Positions 6,519 to 10,771 of a DNA stretch of 10,771 bases are shown here, piece after piece. The notes beneath the pieces were generated by a model. The model made no database searches and was not told the origin of the DNA. It was given only the letters and a program-made list of their open reading frames with translations. Numbering within the stretch: position 1 is the first letter of the stretch; every line of letters begins with the position of its first letter. The position numbers and the translations under genes are program-made. Source of the DNA: Thermoleophilia bacterium. GTDB lineage: Bacteria; Actinomycetota; Thermoleophilia; Gaiellales; SKUG01. The DNA is taken from contig JAGQUL010000152.1 of the NCBI GenBank assembly GCA_020438525.1, positions 1 through 10,771 of the forward strand, written 5' to 3'.

Positions 6519-6559
6519 GCAGGAACCTGCTTTTACCTAGGTATGACAAACGTAGGTAA
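6519..6559. promoter_or_regulatory. Nested palindromes in a divergent promoter region, candidate operators
   Basis: Three dyads are packed in 41 bases between the divergent M42 operon and the gene at 6604. These are GCAGG-AA-CCTGC (6519-6530), the perfect palindrome TACCTAGGTA (6534-6543), and a wider pair TTACCTA (6533-6539) with TAGGTAA (6553-6559). The hexamer TAGGTA occurs twice, at 6538 and 6553. The stretch is AT-rich against a GC-rich background, as expected for a promoter. A minus-strand TACGTT (6549-6554) could be the M42 -10 box, which would put TACCTAGGTA in the early leader. A dimeric repressor site is a reasonable guess; no regulator gene is in the window. Confidence 0.4.
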
Positions 6560-6591
6560 TTCGCCCCGATCACACGAACGGTGCGGCGTCG

Positions 6592-6597
6592 TAGTCT
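6592..6597 (+). promoter_or_regulatory. Candidate -10 box for a leaderless transcript of the 6604 gene
   Basis: TAGTCT (TAnnnT) ends 6 bases before the ATG at 6604, placing the expected transcription start on the A of the ATG. A GAGG at 6599-6602 is only one base from the ATG, too close to act as a ribosome binding site. No good -35 box was seen. Confidence 0.4.
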
Positions 6598-6603
6598 CGA
6601 GGC

Positions 6604-7035
6604 ATGAACTCCCACCACGCCGCCGCCGAAATCATCCCGACCAACGCCGACCTTGCTGCAGCCGAGCGCGCCGAGCTCGCCATGCCGCACGGGGCCCACG
6701 CACCCATCACCGGGTGGCACGCCCTGCATGGACTGCCGATCGGGATCCTGCGCGGCCTCGCGCCGGGCTGCGACGTGGAGGTGCTCGTCGAGCAGGTGAT
6801 CGAGGAGGCCAGCGACCTCGCAGTCGCGGATCGCGTCGCGTGGATCCTGTCGGGTCGCACCGGTCGCCAGCACGTGGTGCTCGCGGCGTCGACCGGCTAC
6901 CTGGTCGCGATCGTCGGTCCGGAGCTCGACTGGGCCGCCGCGATGCGCCTGGAGCCGGGCGAGCATGCACCGCGCATCGTGAGCGTCGCGAACGCCGACG
7001 GCGTGCTGCCGGTGCTCGTGCCCGTCGCGGGCTGA
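6604..7035 (+). CDS. Protein of unknown function
   Basis: A 143-residue protein that I do not recognise. Codon use (mostly C or G in third position) matches the neighbouring real genes, so the frame is very likely genuine. No signal peptide or clear membrane segment is seen. The N-terminal part is unusually rich in His for its size: H4, H5, H29, H32, H39 and H42, including PHGAHAP and GWHALHG. Acidic helix-like sequence follows at about 57-76 (DVEVLVEQVIEEASDL). An alternating hydrophobic stretch at about 89-105 (QHVVLAASTGYLVAIVG) suggests beta-strands, and the C-terminus is also strand-like (GVLPVLVPV). It is transcribed away from the M42 operon from a shared 101-base region and converges on the ABC importer. 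A role linked to peptide use, or metal binding by the His cluster, is speculation. Confidence 0.75.
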   Translation: MNSHHAAAEIIPTNADLAAAERAELAMPHGAHAPITGWHALHGLPIGILRGLAPGCDVEVLVEQVIEEASDLAVADRVAWILSGRTGRQHVVLAASTGYLVAIVGPELDWAAAMRLEPGEHAPRIVSVANADGVLPVLVPVAG

Positions 7036-7061
7036 CCCGCCGGTCGCGACACGGTCCGCGT

Positions 7062-7092
7062 AACGAAATCGGGCCAGGGGCCCGACTTCGTT
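7062..7092. terminator. Bidirectional hairpin terminator between convergent genes
   Basis: AACGAAATCGGGCC (7062-7075) and GGCCCGACTTCGTT (7079-7092) form a 14-position stem with a 3-base loop. On the plus strand there is one A-C mismatch. On the minus strand the same position is a G-T wobble, so the stem is fully paired for transcripts of the ABC importer operon. The arms carry A-runs on one side and T-runs on the other, as expected for a terminator that serves both directions. It lies between the stop of the 6604 gene and the stop of the OppC-type gene. Confidence 0.7.
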
Positions 7093-7110
7093 GCCGGGAG
7101 TCGCTCGGAG

Positions 7111-8139
7111 CTACTTCTTCTGCGCCTTCGGGTCGAGCGCGTCGCGCACGCCGTCGCCGATGAAGTTCACGCTCAGCACCGTGATGAAGATCGCGCCTGC
7201 CGGCACCCAGACGACCCACCAGTAATTGAGGATCGTCATCAGGTTGCGTCCCTCGGCGAGCATGTTGCCCCAGGTCGCCGTGGGCGGCTGCACGCCGAAA
7301 CCGAGGAAGCTCAGCGCGCTCTCGCCGATGATCGCACCCGACACGGCGAGCGTCGTGAACACCGCGAGCACGCTCACGCAGTTCGGCAGGATGTGCACGA
7401 TCATCACGCGCTTGTGGGTCGCACCGAGCGCGATCGCGGCCTCCACGAACTCCTGGTTGCGAAGGCTCACGACCTGCGATCGCACGACGCGGCTCACGCC
7501 CATCCAGCCGAGCACGATCAGCACGAGCGCGATGCGGAACCACTCGGGCACGTGCTGCACGACGGGACCAACCTTCGAATCGGGACTCGCCACGATCACC
7601 GCCACTGTCAGCAGCAGCGGCATCGACGGGATCGACATCATCACGTTGGCGAACCACATCAGCCCGGAGTCGGCCTTGCCGCCGAAGTAGCCGGCGCTCA
7701 CGCCCACGAGCGATCCGATCAGGGCCGCGCCGAGGGCCACGCTGATGCCGATCGCGAGCGACGTGCGGCCGGCAGTCACCACGCGCGAGAGCACGTCGCG
7801 ACCGATCGCGTCGGTACCGAGCGGGTGCGCCGCGCTCGGCGCCGAGTAGCTGAGCACGTCCATGTCGATCGCGTTGGGATCCTGGAGCACGAACGGCCCG
7901 AACGTGCACACCACGACCATCACCGTGAGCACGCACAGCCCGATGAACGCCGCGCGGTGTGCGCGGAACGCGTCCCAGGTCTGCTGCAGCTGCGAGCGCG
8001 GGGGCGCGGTCATCGGCTGCGCGTCGACGTTGCTGCGGCCCGGCAGGTTGATCGTCGTGGAGACGCTCTCGGCCGCGGCGTTCGCCTTGCCGAAGGCCTG
8101 CGGCAGCCGTGTCGTGGCGGTGTTGCGAGCAGCGCTCAT
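7111..8139 (-). CDS. ABC importer permease, OppC/DppC type
   Basis: A 342-residue inner subunit of a peptide/nickel-type ABC importer; with its OppB-type partner it forms the membrane channel. The OppC hallmark HPLGTDAIGRDVLSR is at 105-119. The EAA loop that contacts the ATPase starts near residue 233 (EAAIALGATHKRVM). The family signature FLGFGVQPPTATWGNML is at 278-294. Membrane segments lie at about 63-84, 126-150, 163-185, 203-217, 255-275 and 308-328. The N-terminus before the first membrane segment is about 60 residues, longer than usual, rich in Ala/Thr/Ser; an internal Met43 is an alternative start. The ATG follows the OppB stop by one base (TGAcATG) and GAGGGTGGG lies within the OppB end. 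Last gene of its operon. The transported substrate (oligopeptide, dipeptide or other) is not decided by sequence. Confidence 0.92.
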   Translation of the reverse strand: MSAARNTATTRLPQAFGKANAAAESVSTTINLPGRSNVDAQPMTAPPRSQLQQTWDAFRAHRAAFIGLCVLTVMVVVCTFGPFVLQDPNAIDMDVLSYSAPSAAHPLGTDAIGRDVLSRVVTAGRTSLAIGISVALGAALIGSLVGVSAGYFGGKADSGLMWFANVMMSIPSMPLLLTVAVIVASPDSKVGPVVQHVPEWFRIALVLIVLGWMGVSRVVRSQVVSLRNQEFVEAAIALGATHKRVMIVHILPNCVSVLAVFTTLAVSGAIIGESALSFLGFGVQPPTATWGNMLAEGRNLMTILNYWWVVWVPAGAIFITVLSVNFIGDGVRDALDPKAQKK

Positions 8140-8140
8140 G

Positions 8141-9145
8141 TCAGCCCACCCTCACTCGCGGGTCGAGCACGCCGTACAGCACGTCGGCCACCGTGTTCAT
8201 GAACAGCACGAGCGCGGCACCGATCATCACGATCGCGAGCACCACGGCGATGTCCTTCTGGCCGAGCGAGTCGAGCAGCAGGTTGCCCATGCCCGGCAGG
8301 CCGAACACGCGCTCGGTGATCGTGGCGCCGCCGAACAGCGCAGCCACGTCGAGCGCGACGATCGTGACGAGCGGCAGCAGCGCGTTGCGCATCGCGTGAC
8401 GCATGAACACCACGCGTGCGGAGATGCCCTTCGCGTTGGCGGAGCGGATGTACTCCTGGCCGAGCACGTTGAGCAGCTCGCTGCGCATGTAGCGCGACCA
8501 GCCGGCGATCTGCAGGATCGACAGCGCGAACACCGGAAGCGCGAGGCGACGGAACACGTCGATCGGGGTTGCCATGCAGCCGAACATCGTGCTGACAAGC
8601 CCACCGTCGCTGCCGATGCACGCGGGTGCGCCACCGGTGTAGAACACGAGCGTTCCGCCGTTCCAGTCCTGCAGCTTGAGCGCGAACAGCTGCAGCAGCA
8701 GCCCGACGAAGAACGACGGCGCGGCCATCATCGCGAACGTCGAGAGCGTCGCCATGTAGTCGGCCTTCGAGTACTTGTGCACGGCGACGTACGCGCCGAT
8801 CGGCAGCGCGATCGCGAGCGAGACGATCATCGACATGCCGGTCAGCATGAGCGTGAGCGGCAGCCGCTCCTGGATCTTTTCCCAGGCGCCGCGGCCGTCG
8901 ACGGTCGACACGCCCATGTCGCCGGTCACGAAGTTCTTGGCCCAGTGCACGTACTGCTGCGTGACGGGCTTGTCCCAGCCGTTGAGCTTGGTGAGGCGCG
9001 CCACGTCGTCCGAGGTGATGTTCGGGTTCTGCTTGAGCAGCTCGAGCGGGTTCGGGCCGAGCGCGAGCAGGCCGAACATGATGATGCTCACCACGATCAG
9101 CGCCGGGATCGCCTCGAGGAATCGCCTGATCACGAGTCCGGTCAT
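8141..9145 (-). CDS. ABC importer permease, OppB/DppB type
   Basis: A 334-residue membrane subunit of a peptide/nickel-type ABC importer. Membrane segments are at about 9-30, 98-122, 133-158, 201-216, 256-275 and 300-324. The N-terminal IRRFLEAIPALIVVSIIMF is typical of the family. The EAA loop begins near E231 (EYIRSANAKGISARVVFMRHA). The family block ITERVFGLPGMGNLLLDS is at 276-293. The ATG at 9145 overlaps the TGA of the binding-protein gene (ATGA), fixing the start and implying coupling; a start 11 codons upstream was rejected because it adds a Gly-rich tail ahead of the normal N-terminus. The loop predicted to face outside (159-200) is long and holds two cysteines, C176 and C190. Confidence 0.93.
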   Translation of the reverse strand: MTGLVIRRFLEAIPALIVVSIIMFGLLALGPNPLELLKQNPNITSDDVARLTKLNGWDKPVTQQYVHWAKNFVTGDMGVSTVDGRGAWEKIQERLPLTLMLTGMSMIVSLAIALPIGAYVAVHKYSKADYMATLSTFAMMAAPSFFVGLLLQLFALKLQDWNGGTLVFYTGGAPACIGSDGGLVSTMFGCMATPIDVFRRLALPVFALSILQIAGWSRYMRSELLNVLGQEYIRSANAKGISARVVFMRHAMRNALLPLVTIVALDVAALFGGATITERVFGLPGMGNLLLDSLGQKDIAVVLAIVMIGAALVLFMNTVADVLYGVLDPRVRVG

Positions 9146-10771
9146 TGCTGGTTCACCGCCCAGTCCGCCGCGTTCCACACCAGTCCGCCGAGCGGGTTCG
9201 AGTCCATGCCCTGCATGCGATCCGTGTAGGCGAGCGTCTCCGGTCGCTGGAACAGCGGCAGCAGCGGCATGTCGGCAGCCATCTTCGTCTGGATCTGGTG
9301 CTCGATGTCGATGCGCTCCTGCAGGTCGGTCGTGATGTTGCCCTTGGCGATCAGCGCGCTGACTTCCTCGTTGCAGTAGCGATAGTTGTTCTGGCCGCTG
9401 TAGTCGTTGGCCTCGCTCGGGATCTGGTCACACGGGAACATCGTCTCCTGCGACGGGTCGATGCCGCTCGACCACGCCCACAGGCCCATGCCGTAGTTGC
9501 CCTGCACGGTGCTCTGGCCGAAGAACACGTTCGGCGGCTCCAGCGCGATGTCCATCTTGATCCCGTTCGACTTGAGGCGCTGCTGCAGCAGCTGCGCGAC
9601 CTTGAGACGCAGGTCGTTGCCGGCAGTCGACTTGAACTGCACGGTCAGGACCTTGCCGTTCTTCTCGTAGTACTGGCCGCTGCGCTGGTAGCCGGACTTC
9701 TCGAGGTACTGCTTGGCCTTGTCCGGATCGAAGTTGACGTCCTTCCAGGCCGGGATGTAGTAGTCCTTCTGTGCCGGCAGGATCGTCGAGTCGAGTCGCT
9801 CGACCTGGCCCTTGAGCACCACGTCGGTGATCTGGTTGCGGTCGATCGAGTAGGCGATCGCCTTGCGCACGTTGATGTCGTTCGTCGGAGCCTTGGCGTT
9901 GTTGAACGCGATCTGCTCCCAGTAGATGCCCGGCTCGATCTGGAACGCGCCGCGCGGGAATCCCTCGAGCTCGTCCTTGAGGGTGCTGTCCGGCGGCGGG
10001 CTGATCACGTCCACCTCGCCGGTGCGAAGCTGGATCTTGAGCGTGTTGGTGTCGGCGACGAAGACGTAGCGGATCTTGTCGAGGAATGGTCGGTCGTCGT
10101 TGCCCGCGTCCCAGTAGTGGGGGTTGCGCTTGAGCACCACCTCCACGGCACGGTCCCAGTGGTCGAGCATGAACGGTCCGCTCGAGATCGGGATCGTGTC
10201 GTTGAAGTACTTGTTGAAGTCCTTGCCCTCGAGCACGTGCTTGGGCAGCGGCGCCGCACCGACGAGCCCCAGGTACGGCGCGTAGCGATCGGTGAACACG
10301 AACACCGCGGTGAGCCGGTCGGGACACTTCACGTCGCTGATCAGCTCCCAGCCCTTGCGCGACACGACCTGCCAGCGCTCGTCCATCGTCGTCGACCAGT
10401 TCCAGGCGACGTCCTCGCAGGTGATCGGGCGTCCGTCGCTCCACTTCGCCTCGGGCTTGATGTGCATGGTCACCGTCATGCCTCCGTCGGGCGTCTCCAC
10501 GACCGCGCCGTTCTCCTTGGTCGGAACCTCGGTCGCGATCTTCGGCGCGTACTTGCCCTCGGCGTCGACGTCGAGCAGGCCGTCGAAGAGCGATGCCGCG
10601 ATCATCGACGTGGCGGCCATCGAGCCGCACTGGATCTTGGAGTTGAGGCACTGCGGCTCCTGGTCCATGCCGATCGTGGCCGTGCCGCCATGCTCCTTCG
10701 GGGCGTTCGGGTCCGCAGCTGCGGTGTCCGCGCTCGACCCGCAGCCGCTCGCCACGATCGCGGCAAGCAGC
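9142..10771 (-). CDS. Substrate-binding lipoprotein of a peptide-type ABC importer (5' end cut off)
   Basis: A family 5 extracellular solute-binding protein (OppA/DppA type), about 538 residues visible. Reading in from the window edge, the sequence is LLAAIVASGC followed by GSSADTAAA. This is the end of a lipoprotein signal peptide with the lipid-modified Cys and a Ser/Ala-rich tether, although the -3 position is Ala rather than the usual Leu. The start codon lies beyond base 10771. Family features follow the Cys: a first strand (GGTATIGMDQEP), SLFDGLLDVDAEGKYAPKIA, WSDGRPITCEDVAWNW, SSGPFMLDHWD, and VRKAIAYSIDRNQI. It captures the solute outside the membrane and delivers it to the two permeases encoded just downstream. 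The solute is unknown; oligopeptide is the default guess. Several Cys besides the lipidated one (such as in PQCLNSKIQC) could form disulfides. Confidence 0.93.
   Translation of the reverse strand, partial: LLAAIVASGCGSSADTAAADPNAPKEHGGTATIGMDQEPQCLNSKIQCGSMAATSMIAASLFDGLLDVDAEGKYAPKIATEVPTKENGAVVETPDGGMTVTMHIKPEAKWSDGRPITCEDVAWNWSTTMDERWQVVSRKGWELISDVKCPDRLTAVFVFTDRYAPYLGLVGAAPLPKHVLEGKDFNKYFNDTIPISSGPFMLDHWDRAVEVVLKRNPHYWDAGNDDRPFLDKIRYVFVADTNTLKIQLRTGEVDVISPPPDSTLKDELEGFPRGAFQIEPGIYWEQIAFNNAKAPTNDINVRKAIAYSIDRNQITDVVLKGQVERLDSTILPAQKDYYIPAWKDVNFDPDKAKQYLEKSGYQRSGQYYEKNGKVLTVQFKSTAGNDLRLKVAQLLQQRLKSNGIKMDIALEPPNVFFGQSTVQGNYGMGLWAWSSGIDPSQETMFPCDQIPSEANDYSGQNNYRYCNEEVSALIAKGNITTDLQERIDIEHQIQTKMAADMPLLPLFQRPETLAYTDRMQGMDSNPLGGLVWNAADWAVNQQ

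Noticed and set aside
4229..6580. CACGAACG at similar distance (23-24 bases) before the ATGs at 4204 and 6604, as a possible shared -35 element.
   Set aside because: The same octamer also occurs at the M42 start (6500-6507) and inside the OppC-type gene near 7889, so it is a common word here and not specific to promoters.
513..9861. The octamer GCGATCGC (like cyanobacterial HIP1) occurs at least seven times: 513, 1661, 3151, 3301, 7430, 8808 and 9854.
   Set aside because: Every copy is in a coding frame that reads Ala-Ile-Ala (GCG ATC GCn). Because the word is its own reverse complement, ordinary codon preference in Ala-rich membrane proteins explains most or all of the excess.
1..10771. CRISPR arrays, tRNAs, insertion sequences, phage or toxin-antitoxin genes.
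   Set aside because: I read both strands for spaced repeats, tRNA-like cloverleaves, transposase motifs and small paired genes and saw none.

Overview
The window is GC-rich, densely packed bacterial DNA. The coding frames strongly prefer G or C in third positions. The truncated gene at the right edge carries a lipoprotein signal, and several genes appear to be leaderless. This fits a high-GC actinobacterium, possibly a Thermoleophilia/Solirubrobacterales type; that placement is inference from style, not from a marker gene. No tRNA, rRNA, CRISPR array, insertion sequence or phage gene was seen.

Layout. Bases 1-126 have no gene I can name and end in a strong hairpin terminator (127-165). A plus-strand gene for an endonuclease/exonuclease/phosphatase (EEP) superfamily protein with a small-residue hydrophobic N-terminus follows (270-1532). 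It converges, with only 4 bases between stops, on a small minus-strand membrane protein with PLDc_N and SHOCT domains (1537-1905). Next on the minus strand is a tight three-gene cluster transcribed right to left: secreted-type endonuclease I (4204-3362), PAP2 phosphatase (3365-2724, GTGA overlap) and SRAP/YedK abasic-site peptidase (2713-1961). Then comes a two-gene minus-strand operon of M42 metallopeptidases (6502-5405 and 5408-4317, ATGA overlap). A divergent intergenic region with nested palindromes separates it from a plus-strand gene of unknown function (6604-7035). That gene converges, across a hairpin terminator (7062-7092), on the end of a peptide-type ABC importer operon that runs right to left: substrate-binding lipoprotein (truncated at the right edge), OppB-type permease, OppC-type permease.

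How the genes may work together. The ABC importer would bring in oligopeptides, and the two M42 aminopeptidases next door could trim them to amino acids. This link is inferred from family function and proximity, because the two operons are separated by a convergent gene. No ATPase subunits lie in the window. Endonuclease I plus the PAP2 phosphatase could degrade nucleic acid and remove phosphate outside the membrane, whereas SRAP acts on abasic sites in single-stranded DNA in the cytoplasm, so its place in the cluster is less obvious.

I found no convincing new multi-gene system. The points most worth a second look are the palindrome cluster in the 6503-6603 divergent region, the shared leaderless promoter pattern at three start codons, the tandem divergent M42 pair, and the unrecognised 143-residue protein.
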